From: Turbatrix aceti
Taxonomy: Eukaryota; Nematoda; Chromadorea; Rhabditida; Panagrolaimidae
Assembly: GCA_963969345.1 (NCBI GenBank)
Contig: OZ017769.1
Span: forward strand, 1,240,001 to 1,304,000
Direction: 5' to 3'
Length of the DNA stretch: 64,000 bases
Positions 1-10,529 of the stretch are shown piece after piece; the first letter of the stretch is position 1, and each line of letters opens with the position of its first letter. Position numbers and translations under genes: made by a program. The notes under the pieces are model-generated. The model had not been told where the DNA came from, did not search any database, and saw nothing but the letters and a program-made list of their open reading frames with translations.

Positions 1-1255
1 ATTTCATTTAAAAATGCGTTAGTAAAAAAAAGATTTCTGATTGTACCAATTTGAATTTTTATGCCGAATTGATTGTAAAAAAATTTCAAAAACGTCTGCG
101 TACGTGGTATATTACATATTCGTGTTTCGCAAAAAGAACAAAAGTCATCTCAACTCAAAAAAATTTCCTTCCAAAAGAATCTGTCCGAAATAATCAAGTT
201 ACGCAACATCAAGTTACATTTCTCAAAAACCCATCCATCCGACTGACGTCGCTACATATATTTTTATACGAAACAAACCCTTCGCAGGCCCTTCTGACGT
301 TCACCCTCCTCGTTTCCCCGCCTCTCCCGTTTCAGAACCCAGCAGACAGTTCTAACAAAAATCACTTACCGGAAGCAAAAGTGCCTGGTTTTGAGGGAAA
401 ATTGCCTAATTCAATTTTTTACTACGCCAACAAACATCATTGTACTACACTTTCTGTACTCGGCGGGGTGCTGTGTTTTTAACGCCTCGCAACATTCATT
501 CAGAATTCAAAAGTCATTATCCTACACACCTGCGAATGAACGTCACGGAATGCCTAATATGTGTATTGTTGAATGAGTGCCGTCAGGTGTCCGAAACAAT
601 GGGTCCAAAAATGAAAGTTCTAAAATTGAAAACTATACATATTTTGGAAAACTAATCATGTGAAACTACAGACAATACATAAATTTTGGTTGCGATACGG
701 TATCAAAAAACATTTTTTTGGCGGAACAGAAAATGTGAGAAACACTCACTTTTCCGAAATAAGTGAACTACCTGTAGTATCGTAAACCTAACCGACCTGT
801 CGGCAGATATATCCAGTTATCTCGAAATATAAAAACTCCACTTTTTTCTGACAAAAATGTTTTTATCGTATCAAAACTCCGCCCCTTGCACCCCAGAGAA
901 CGTCAAATTACTCATATCCCTCTCTAACTCCACAGTATTTTTTTCCACTTAAAAAATTGTCATTGAACTTACGAGCTTCATGCCATCATTAGTATATTTA
1001 GCCGACGGTCTCTCAACGCAACTTCAAACGTCGCCCTGCTTTTTTTCTCACTCAATTTCGCAGAAAAAATTCTCCAGCCAAAAAAATATTTTTCCAATAA
1101 AAAATATTTTCCCAGGATCGAAGTTCGAATGAAACTTAAGTGGACGACAAAAGTTCAAAAAAGACCTGTTTACGGCTGAGATAAATATAAATGCATAACA
1201 AACAAAAAAAGAAGTCGGCAAAGGACGACGTCGACGTCAATTAAAGGGAGGGCAG
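1..1255. other. Gene-free AT-rich stretch
   Basis: No supportable gene. The open frames here (for example 51-482) have no family resemblance, no splice context, and composition like the surrounding spacer. Poly-A and poly-T runs are common. The right boundary is the start of the left LTR at 1256. Confidence 0.6.
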
Positions 1256-1430
1256 TGTGGGGGCAGGTATCCACTGGGTGTCAAGAGTCGCAAGATACAA
1301 GCCCAATTTATTCCAGAGTACACAGAGGGACAAAACCCGGCCGACTGACGGCCCGGAGATAGGGAAGAGAAAAAGAGAAGTGATATGCAAATGCGAGTGG
1401 GAATCGGCATGATGCCTCGCGTTCGCGACA
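1256..1430 (-). repeat. LTR (3' LTR in element orientation)
   Basis: This 175-bp copy matches 3728-3902 base for base as far as I can read, with a constant offset of 2472. It is bounded on the left by the GGCAG target duplication. It contains a short ATGCAAAT octamer-like stretch within TGATATGCAAATGCG. Confidence 0.9.
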
Positions 1431-1545
1431 CTGGGGCCAGGGCACAAGGGGCAAAAAGACGAGAAAGACGGGAGTACAATCAAAGAGGGAACAGGGATTA
1501 GGAAACGTGATGATGACCAAAAGCGGAAGATTTCGACGCCCTGGT

Positions 1546-3354
1546 TTAGCCTCCAGCAGGAGCTAACATCTTGCGGATTCGTCTGCTCTTCGACGAGCGT
1601 TGCGCCGTGAGATTGCCAGTCTCGAGATTAGTGAGTTGCTCTGGTCCATGTTTGAGTCGACCAGGGGAAGGCCTCGCACGATGCATGTGCTGCTGGTCCG
1701 TTTTCAGGACCGGCCCTTGGGCGCCGCGGCCAGGCGGGTGGGGGATCAAATGGTTGATGCCTGGATGAGTTGCCAGGGCTTTCCGGAGGATCGTGGTGTG
1801 CCTCCTACCAAACTTCTTGACGAGAGCCTGTTTGGTAAAGGCGATGAGTCGCTCAAACTTTCTGCCTTGCCAGTACGTTTTATCAACCGTATGGCACCCT
1901 ACCACGCTCCTGTACCTGTTGGGGGATGAGGGGGGAAAGGGTTTGGAAGACAAGAAAACAATTGCAATGAGGATCTCTCTGGGCAGTATGAGGAAGGGGA
2001 AAGAAGGGCAAGAAACAGTTATAAGAAACCAACGGATCTGACGTTGAAGCATTACGATCGACGGATGTTGCTGGATAGCGAAAAATATCGTACGAATCTT
2101 CGGAACTAGCGAGAGTTGACGTTTTGTGTAGAAGTAACGGAATATTTGATTGATGGGTGATGCCGTAGAAACCGATGTTGATAGACCTTGAAACTGCTTA
2201 CGTCGGGCCACGCACAGCGACGCTCGGATGCGTGCCTTCGGATTAGTTGGGTCCGTAAACTGGGGCAAAGATTTTTTACGCTTTTTTGCGGCGCGAGGTA
2301 ATTTAGCAACAGGTGGAAAAATACTGAATTCGTCCCTGTTTGTTTTGTCCAAACCCGTGCGTTTTTCTGGATCTCGTGGATCGTTGCGCAGACATATTGG
2401 CTTAGGCCGTTTTGGTGCTTCAACTAGCTCGCCATGTTTTTCGGAAAACTCCCCGATTTTCTGTACGGAAGAGATGTCGTGTTTGTCCGGTGGCAGTTTG
2501 ACAGCCTTTACCGAAACGGCGGTAGTATTGTTAGCCGTGTTACTATAAAATTTGTTTTGCGCGTCTGATTCAATTTTGGGAATTACTCGGCTGACGTCGG
2601 TAAGACCTTGTGAAGATCGCGACTGGTGGACGTCCGTACTAGCCTTCGATTCGGAAAATTTGCGTTTCGACTGAACCACGAACACGGAATCTGAAGACTG
2701 ATGCGTCTGCTGACTGATTGCTACCTCGCGTACCTGGACGGGTAGTAAACTTGTGCGTCCGGAGCCAAAATTTGGAAGCACGCGCTTTTGAATACTTATT
2801 GAAGCCTTGCTCGCTGGTTGTGCGACTGGAATGACTACTGAAGTGCGTTGTACTGCGGAAAGTTTGTGCGCCTGATGAACAACAGAAACCTTGCTCGCTG
2901 GTTGTGTGACCGAAAGTTTGCGCTCTGGATGGCCTACTGAACGCGCGCTTGGGGATTGGATTGAAGGATTGCGTACTGAGTTAGCTATTGATGGTTCACT
3001 CGCCTGCTGGACGGCCGCTACTGCTCTACCGCGGTTTATGAAAACTTCTAATCGCCCGCGTGCCATGCTGTAATCATAGAGTGCTCCGAATACTTTTTGT
3101 TCTACCGTGTCATAGTCAGACTCGCGGTATTCGAGTAGTCGCTCGCGCACTTCTTCCTTGCACTTTTCGGCTTGCCTAATCACATCCTGCGCGTCCTTGC
3201 ATCGTATTCGGACTAAGGACTGATCTATGGGTATGGTGCTAAGCGCTTGCGGTATTAACTCTAGAAGTATGCCTAAATCTCGCATGTGGAAACGCAATAG
3301 TTGCAATTGCTTGTTTATTGGTTTTTGACGCAGATCTGTTTCTGTTAGCGTCAT
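1546..3354 (-). CDS. Gag-like ORF of the non-autonomous LTR element
   Basis: One uninterrupted frame fills most of the space between the LTRs. The frame opens upstream at 3540, but I take the start at 3354 because translation from there begins with a soluble, helical, charged region, while the upstream part is a hydrophobic low-complexity run typical of translated AT-rich leader. From 3354 the product is 602 residues. The N-terminal third is helical (about residues 1-110). A Ser/Ala/Gln-rich stretch with repeated QPASK, QQAS and RKLSV-type units follows, then a basic segment (AAKKRKKS), then a basic tail. Position, helical N-terminus and basic tail are consistent with a Gag-type nucleocapsid precursor, but no zinc knuckle or major-homology motif is visible. 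The C-terminal half after about 2420 could be read-through. Confidence 0.5.
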   Translation of the reverse strand: MTLTETDLRQKPINKQLQLLRFHMRDLGILLELIPQALSTIPIDQSLVRIRCKDAQDVIRQAEKCKEEVRERLLEYRESDYDTVEQKVFGALYDYSMARGRLEVFINRGRAVAAVQQASEPSIANSVRNPSIQSPSARSVGHPERKLSVTQPASKVSVVHQAHKLSAVQRTSVVIPVAQPASKASISIQKRVLPNFGSGRTSLLPVQVREVAISQQTHQSSDSVFVVQSKRKFSESKASTDVHQSRSSQGLTDVSRVIPKIESDAQNKFYSNTANNTTAVSVKAVKLPPDKHDISSVQKIGEFSEKHGELVEAPKRPKPICLRNDPRDPEKRTGLDKTNRDEFSIFPPVAKLPRAAKKRKKSLPQFTDPTNPKARIRASLCVARRKQFQGLSTSVSTASPINQIFRYFYTKRQLSLVPKIRTIFFAIQQHPSIVMLQRQIRWFLITVSCPSFPFLILPREILIAIVFLSSKPFPPSSPNRYRSVVGCHTVDKTYWQGRKFERLIAFTKQALVKKFGRRHTTILRKALATHPGINHLIPHPPGRGAQGPVLKTDQQHMHRARPSPGRLKHGPEQLTNLETGNLTAQRSSKSRRIRKMLAPAGG

Positions 3355-3659
3355 GATAAAAAATGGAGTGTTGTGTACAAAAAAGAAGTGTGAAAGAAGA
3401 AAAATGAAACGGTACAAGTGACCGGAAAAAATGGTACCAAGGACCAAAATAAAATTGAAAAAATGAGCGCCAACAAAATACGCGCAGAAGATAAGTAAAA
3501 CGTTAACGCCAAAAAAACGAAAAAGAAGTTTAAAATACAAAAGAAAGCGGGAACATCGATGCCCGTGCTTACGAAATCGGCCAACCTTTCTTCCAGATTA
3601 CACCCTCGCTTGCCAGTGCTCGGGCGAAGGTGGTCGCGATGTGACGACGGAAACGGTAG

Positions 3660-3725
3660 GGTCGGTGTAGTGGTAGAATTCTCGGCGCCTGCGGGTGACC
3701 GTAAACCGAGATGGCCGATGCACCA
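3660..3725 (+). other. tRNA-Gly-like segment with primer-binding site
   Basis: In element (minus) orientation the 5' LTR is followed by a 2-base spacer (3726-3727) and then a 13-nt match (3713-3725) to the complement of the 3' end of tRNA-Gly(GCC), which ends GGCCGATGCACCA. This is a normal PBS. About 30 nt further in, 3669-3683 (AGTGGTAGAATTCTC) matches the D-arm/A-box region of metazoan tRNA-Gly, in the same polarity and order as in the tRNA. The middle and the B-box region are not conserved, so this is not a functional tRNA gene. It could be a second, extended primer contact or a remnant of captured tRNA sequence. Confidence 0.75.
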
Positions 3726-3727
3726 AA

Positions 3728-3902
3728 TGTGGGGGCAGGTATCCACTGGGTGTCAAGAGTCGCAAGATACAAGCCCAATTTATTCCAGAGTACACAGAGG
3801 GACAAAACCCGGCCGACTGACGGCCCGGAGATAGGGAAGAGAAAAAGAGAAGTGATATGCAAATGCGAGTGGGAATCGGCATGATGCCTCGCGTTCGCGA
3901 CA
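3728..3902 (-). repeat. LTR (5' LTR in element orientation)
   Basis: Right copy of the 175-bp LTR, followed directly by the GGCAG target duplication at 3903-3907 and bordered internally by the tRNA-Gly primer site. Confidence 0.9.
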
Positions 3903-6189
3903 GGCAGCTTCAAGAATCCCCCACCGAGTCCGGACTATTGAACATCGGAAAGAAGAGAGACAGGATTGTTTTGACACATGGCAAACTTTTAACTTGACTT
4001 TCTTTAGCTTTGGTGCGTGTACACTTACAAACACGAAAGTCGACGACGTGTGTACTGGAAAGTACTGGAAAGCGTGTATTTACGCAAAATTGTGGGGTAA
4101 AAGTTAGAAACGTGGGATATAATGAAAGGGATGAACGACCAACCAACTGAGCGAAGGGTAACTGAATGAACTGATGTCATGGCACCAAGGCTTCCCTACT
4201 CGAGTGAGCAGAGAAATAAATGCCAAATTATAATAATTTTTAGTCCAGAGATGAAAAAATTAGATTACGGTAATTTTAATTAGTTCAAACCCTAAATTCG
4301 TACTTTTTTTGTGTTCTGAACTTTTTTAATTGAAAATTTCTTTTCAGAACACAAGCGTCATAGCACTCCCAAATTTGTCCTAAATTCAGAATAAAGTTTT
4401 TAATTAAAAAAATTTGTCGCCAAAACACAAATGCTCGAAAGTACTGTTTGACGTATTCAAACGCGACTACAGTAATCCTATCGTAGAGAATAAAAAAAAA
4501 AAGTCACAAATAAAACTAAAAGCTGAAAAACAAGACGCCCTGCAAATATCAATTCCCTTTTAAACCCAAAAGTTGACGCCCCACAAAAGTTGATACAATC
4601 CAAACATTCCAAATTTCCTAACAACTTTTAGCGCAAATAAACAAAATTCAAAAAAACAAAATTTTTGAATGTAAAAAATCATCAAAAAAGCTAAAATTAT
4701 TTTATGATGTCTACGTTCATTTTTTTTCGCATTCCTAATAACTTTTTCAGACAAGGGACATTGAAAACCATCTGACAAACATCATATCAACAATGTTTTC
4801 TTCCCCCAAGGAATGTCAGTTCTTTGAATCCAAAACAACCTGTTTTAGACCAAAATGACTAAATAAGTGATTACTAAAACTGTTTTTTTTGCCACAAAAA
4901 ATAAAAGCGATAGAAAAAAAATGAACAGAAACAGAAACTTAAAAAATCCTGTTTCAGTTTGCCTTCCGTTTGCGGCACTTTCAACGTGAAATCTAATCCA
5001 TTAAAAAACCCGTCTGACATTTATAATTCGAAACTTTCTTCCTTTAACACATCAAGCTTTGGTTGTGCGATGTAAGTGCATCCCTGGCGATGACTAACTT
5101 CCCTCCAGAGAGACTTGGCTGACTAACGTGGCTTACTACGAACGATAAGGATCACATTTGAAAGCATCAAAAAAAGTGGGCGGAGCTACGTTGATGCCAA
5201 GCCACCTGTGAACCATTTATAATTGGCAATTAAATACTTTTCATGTTGTGAAAACAGACTAACAACGGTAAAAAGACAAATATGTTGTCCGGAAATCGAA
5301 TACGGTAAAAATCATTGTAAGACACACCTGTTTTTTGTCGACAAAAAAATTATGGACCACGGAAAAAATTCGTACTGGCACTTGTATCCCGGCTAGCAAC
5401 CGCAGGTCCGTTAAGCCAACCTCCCCCACTCTTACACATCCCATCTGGCACCCCTTTATCTCAGGAACATCAAAAAGCTTTCTTCGTTCCCAGAGAACAT
5501 CTGTTTCAATTTTGCCCATTTTTACAAAAAGTTGCAGATAAAAGTAAAGCAACATCTGAAAGAACTTGGAAAGATGACGACTCCAGTGTCAGATAGAACT
5601 TTTTTTATTTATCCGCATTTTGATACGAATTTTAACATAAAAACATATTCTGACTCATAAATTTCCAAGTGCCATCCCAAAACGATCCCCAAGGAAGGCA
5701 AAAAATTATGCACATATCATTTATGAGTTCGACGAGATCTAAAAAATACGATATGGAGTCCGAAAAAAATTTAGGATACGTTTGCGGTATGGAAACAATA
5801 TTTGTTTTATGACCAATGTCAATGGCATTTGAACGGGTTCCTCGGTGCTCAAAAATAAAAAAAAATAACGGCCCAAAGAAGCAAAAAAGATTGAAATATT
5901 GTTCAACGGTCTCAGGATTGAAGTCATAAAGGTTACTCAAAGTAAATAAATATTTGGTAAACTCAACTGCAGTTGCAGTTTCTGCCTATGCGAGTGATGT
6001 GGATGGCCTTATACGCTTATCCTTATCTCCCTAATCCCGGTTTTTGCTCCCTGTGTGAAGAAAATAGCCAAAGCAGTCTTTTATCTCAATAAGAACAAAA
6101 ATCATGAGACAAACAATTTCTATAATTCGGTCCGCGCACTGAAAATTTACGAAAAACACGCGTGCGCATTTAGTTTTTTTTTAAGATTC

Positions 6190-6238
6190 TCGACACGAAT
6201 CAAATGTTTGTCCCAGCACGACATTTGATTCGTGTCGA
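6190..6238. repeat. Perfect 18-bp hairpin
   Basis: Bases 6190-6207 and 6221-6238 are exact reverse complements (core CGACACGAATCAAATGT) separated by a 13-nt loop. The hairpin lies in gene-free AT-rich DNA. It is shorter than a typical pre-miRNA and could equally be a decayed terminal inverted repeat. Confidence 0.7.
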
Positions 6239-6770
6239 AAAATTAACATTTTTTTATTTTTTGTTTGTTTGTTGGTTTCCATATTTTTGTTTTTATGATA
6301 TCAGGGTTCTCAGCACGAAAATAAATAAAAAAAATTATTGGTTCTACAACGATTGATACAGTAATACAAGAAACCCACAAAAATGTAGCCTTACGATACT
6401 TTTAAACATTTTATAATATTTAGTTCGCTACAGTTTTTGTTTTTGTTCGTCTGAAAAACAAAAAAATGTACGCTCTTGTTTGCGACCAAAAACCAAAAAG
6501 GTCCTGCAAAAACCAAATTTTAGCAAGATTAAAACATAAAACGTGCCAGACAAAAACATTTGACACCACATCTTGCTAAAAACATTCCGGAAGATACACG
6601 CCATGAAAAATCACGAAACATGAACATCGAAACCAACAAAAAATATGTACAATTAAAAACAAGAAAAAAGTGCTGAAATTTGAATCTAATCAAACCAAAA
6701 GAGTTCGCCGTATTTCGCTTTGGTAAAACGACTCCATTCCTTTTTCTAGCAACTCTGCCGGAAAAAAAGG

Positions 6771-7610
6771 AGGTAATCTATAAAGCGATTTATAGACAAA
6801 TTATAGACGCTTTATAGAGCAGAAATAGACAAATTTATACTATATTTTAGCTAACACTCTTGTCTATATAGACAACAAAATGATGCAAATGTTCACCTTG
6901 TCTACATAGATAAAGCGTGTTATCTATAAAAAAATGACTTTCATCCTCAAATACTTCAAATTTGCATATTACAGTGGTTTTTTTGCGATCGTGGCAGATT
7001 CGCCACGTGGAGTTGTGTTGCTTTTGATTTTTTCCAGATCCTTTTCCAGACCTATTTTTTTTGACTTTTTCCCTTTACATTTATTTCCTCTGTTTCGAAC
7101 GCACCAAATCGGATACAATTTTTTTTTATAAATAGATTTGTAAAAAGTAGATGATAGGCGATGTTTAACGGATGTTAGGCCGTAACACTTGAAAACTCCA
7201 AAACATAGCTCTGATATTTGTCGCATCCAGCATCCTCGCAGTAGATCTTCAGTTTTTGCCCGCAAAAACTGAAAAAAATAGAATTCCGCACCGCAAAAAC
7301 ACTTACGTTGCGACACAAAATCACGAAATGAAGTCACACTGAATTTTTGTTTCATAACAGTTGAAGTAATTTCATGAAATGCAAATTGTTTTCAGGTAAA
7401 TTAAAGACGGATTGCCAAAACGTTTTGTCAAAACTTTATTCCCGTAGTAGCTATTTTTTTATAGCTAACTCTCTTCTCTATATAGAGAAGAATTTTTTTG
7501 CAAATTTTTTTCGTGTCTATATAGCTTGTTCGCTATCTAAAACATAGTATGTTTGGCTATAACTGCTCTATAAAATTTATAGAGTCTATAAACTCATAGA
7601 TAGCAGACCT
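6771..7610. mobile_element. Possible DNA element with long degenerate inverted ends
   Basis: A block at 6771-6936 and a block at 7449-7610 are related in inverted orientation. Both start AGGT at their outer ends, then show runs such as TTTATAGA, TTTATAGAGCAG and TATATAGA in the same order. The intervening 510 bp have no convincing coding sequence. No clear target-site duplication is visible. It may be a foldback or MITE-like element, or two separate insertions in opposite orientation. Confidence 0.5.
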
Positions 7611-10529
7611 TGGGAAAAAATTCAAAAATGTTTCCCACAAAAAAAATTACAGCAACAGTTCTGTTCTGTTTCAGACACATTGCTACGCATTTGTTTGCAG
7701 CGATTTATAAAAACACGGGTTTTTTTTTATTTTTTGTTACATTATTTTCCGTATAATCATTTTTGTTCCCAAATAAACGTTTATCTATCCTTGATTCCTA
7801 TTCTTTCATCCTTGGTTCCTTAATTATGGTCATCGACTGTTCCCCTCTGGCTTCGTTTTACTTGACTTCCCATCCGTTCCACACCAGTAGTTTCTAACCA
7901 AAAATAAAAATTACAGTCTGGCGCAAAAATTATTTATACGTGTCTTCAGACATTTTTTAAACAAACAATCCATCGCAGAACGATTTTTGAACTTTTATTG
8001 ACGTATGTATACTGTATTTTCTAAAAAAAGAAAGGAGAGAGTTGAACCTGTTTCTCGGAAAGAAAATAAAAAAGCGGTCATGCACCTGACCTTGTCGACC
8101 AAAAATCGCAGATTTTAAGTCCACTTCAAAAAACTGGAAAATTTGTGTTTTTTGGCGTTTTGAAATTTTGTTGGCATTCAATCAAGTGCAAAATACAAAA
8201 TTTTATATGCACAAAACATTTTTTTGCTCTGAAAAATTTTTTACGCTTACAATTTTTTTATAATAAAAGAAATATGATTTTAAAAAAAGAGAAAAAAACT
8301 TTAAAATATTTTGCATTTGGTGGCATAGACAAAAACACTGAAGTCAAAGAACACGAGAATGAATCAAAAACCAGCTTGTATTTCTGCAATAAAATAGCAA
8401 AATGACTGCAAAGAGATACAAGTGCCCTTTTCCATCGCCGCCAGAGCCGTGTCCTTTTCATGCCAATTTCTACGATATTAATGAGAGATAGCCATGACAG
8501 CTGAACGCATGACACTTCTCTAAATGCATTTGTGCCTTTTTTTCGTGCTTTGACGTAAGAAAAACCATCAGAAAATTGCATCAGAACACGTGCGCTGATG
8601 CTGATGAAAGTGACGGAGAAATGATAATATCGTGCGTAAGAATCGTTAATTAGGCTAAAAATCAGATGAAAGACAGAATTTCATTTTTTGGTCACCAAAT
8701 GAGGACTTTTTGCGGGCTACCACCCGGACCAATTTTATTATGAGCTAAATTACATAAGTCTTACAACGAAAAATAATTTGTTTTCATATTTGAAAAGTTT
8801 TTATGTAAAAAAATGAAAATTCTAAAAAAAAATAATTTTTTTGCTACCACCTGGACTAAATCACTAAAACGCGTCATTTATGCTATGAAAATCACACCAA
8901 AGTGTCAATGACCAAAACCAAAAAGAAATTAAGCCTAAACCCTGATATTATAAATATTTATGTATAGATAGATCCACCCTCAAAGCAATCCTCTCCGAAG
9001 CAGAAATCCCAAGTCCTAAGCTCCGCCCTCATAATTTCAAAAAACACTCATCTACAGTAAAAAAAAAGATTAATAAAAGTTCAATTTTTAGAAATGTATT
9101 TCTAATCCTTATCGAAAAATTTTTAATTACGTCAAAGTGTGGAAGCCAATTTTTACTAGGAAAAAAATGTAAACAAAAATAGATAGCATCCAGATTACCT
9201 ATTAGAGGCTTCGTCAGACGTACTTCATTTTTCATCATTATTTTAGACTTCAAAGTTCTATGTTGAGCAAATCAGAACACACATCCAAAAAACGATAGAA
9301 GGGTAAGGTAACAAACACGCCGATTCATTAGAGTACGATTTGTCAGACAGTACGTGCGTAAAAATGGCTTCAGCACAAAATCGCGGATAACTGTCAATTT
9401 GATTCAAAAACACGCTTATCAAAAATTATAGAAATTAATTTTTAGTTAACTAAAATTTCAATTTTCGAACAGTAAAAAATCAAAAATATTATTTCATGTC
9501 CAAAAAATGAACAGAAAAAAACACTCGAAGCGTGAAGAAACAACGAAACAGGCATTCACGCATCGTTTTTTTTTCTCTCCATGTTTGGCATAACATACAT
9601 AAGCCTTTCTCCCCCTTTTCCTCCCTCTTGGGCCACGTCATTTCAAAAGTGTACCTCATCATCCAAAACTTCAAAAATCACAAAAGCAGGCTCAAGCTGC
9701 AAAAAAAGGCAAAACCGGAGGTTGTCGATTGTGCGAGAGAGAACAAATTGCTGCCGGGGTTCTAAAAAATCCAAACTGCTGGTTCTGCTGCCAAACAGGT
9801 CAGTCCGTCTGGTAGGTCCTTGCAGAATGGCGCTTTGCCCTACAGGTGGTCTGGTGGTTGGTCGGGACTCGAGACTCGGGATTGGAAACGCGAAGGAAAA
9901 ATAAATAATTGCTCCAAGCTCGTCAATCTCAAAAAATAACCACAAAGGCACCGAAATTTTTACACTCAGCAGAATAAATATAATATTTTTTGTCTTTAAA
10001 AAAACAGTGATTGATTTCACAGCGGTATTTCAAAACAAATTTCGCCAAAAAATTCAAGTCGAAACATTTTTCAAGCCGCTGAAGTGAAAAATTCAAGCTG
10101 CGGTTTCAGGGTACGGTGACGCCTTATTGTTGTGAAAACAACAAAACGCCGACGTAACAGGACATAATACTATGTTTGTTGTTTGGCCCCTGGTGTCAAA
10201 ACATTACTGAGAAAATCCAGCGTGCCTTTTCTGGATCTGTAGCACTGCCTAGCCCTTTTGTAGAATGAATTAGCTTGATCGGAAAGAAACAACCGTCGTA
10301 GTTTACTTTTTCTACGAAAATTGCTCCAAAATAATGCAGAACGTTTATTTTTAACCGTAATAATTCAGTTTCAAGCCGTGTTTTCATGGCCAATCCAAAT
10401 TATATGATAAAACGCATACAACAGTTTGAAAAAAAAAACTAATAAAGAGAAACATAAAACAAAAAGAAACACAAAAAAATCAAAAGTGAAAAAAACTACG
10501 ATTCAAACACTTCGGAGAAAAAACGACGA

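Larger units (their letters stand above)
1256..3902 (-). mobile_element. Short LTR retrotransposon, 2647 bp, 5-bp TSD
   Basis: Two direct 175-bp repeats (1256-1430 and 3728-3902) read as identical, start TGTGGGGG and end GCGACA, so they have the TG...CA ends of LTRs. The 5 bases before the left copy (1251-1255) and after the right copy (3903-3907) are both GGCAG, a perfect target-site duplication. The internal region carries one long minus-strand ORF and a primer-binding site next to the right LTR. The element therefore runs on the minus strand, with the right LTR as its 5' LTR. No reverse transcriptase, integrase or protease motif is visible, and the size is far below autonomous elements, so it is probably a non-autonomous (TRIM- or LARD-like) element mobilised in trans. 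A polypurine tract next to the 3' LTR is not evident. Identical LTRs suggest a recent insertion. Confidence 0.9.
3903..10529. other. Gene-poor AT-rich region, 6.6 kb
   Basis: No exon chain can be supported on either strand. Open frames are short, Lys/Phe/Asn-rich and lack family resemblance. The items that stand out are the hairpin at 6190-6238, the inverted repeat pair spanning 6771-7610, and a slightly more GC-rich patch near 9720-9880 that I could not assign. The periodic GTAACATTTTAG repeat found later in the window is absent here. Confidence 0.55.

Noticed and set aside
1571..2041. Plus-strand ORFs within the LTR element
   Set aside because: They are shadows of the long minus-strand gag-like frame, which has the orientation implied by the primer-binding site.
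3660..3725. Functional tRNA-Gly gene
   Set aside because: The A-box-like part and the 3' end match, but the anticodon arm and B box are not conserved and no cloverleaf forms. It adjoins an LTR exactly at the PBS position.
9720..9904. Possible exon or ncRNA in a GC-richer patch of the gene-poor region
   Set aside because: Open frames on both strands are short, without splice partners or family resemblance, and no B box or snRNA signature is present.
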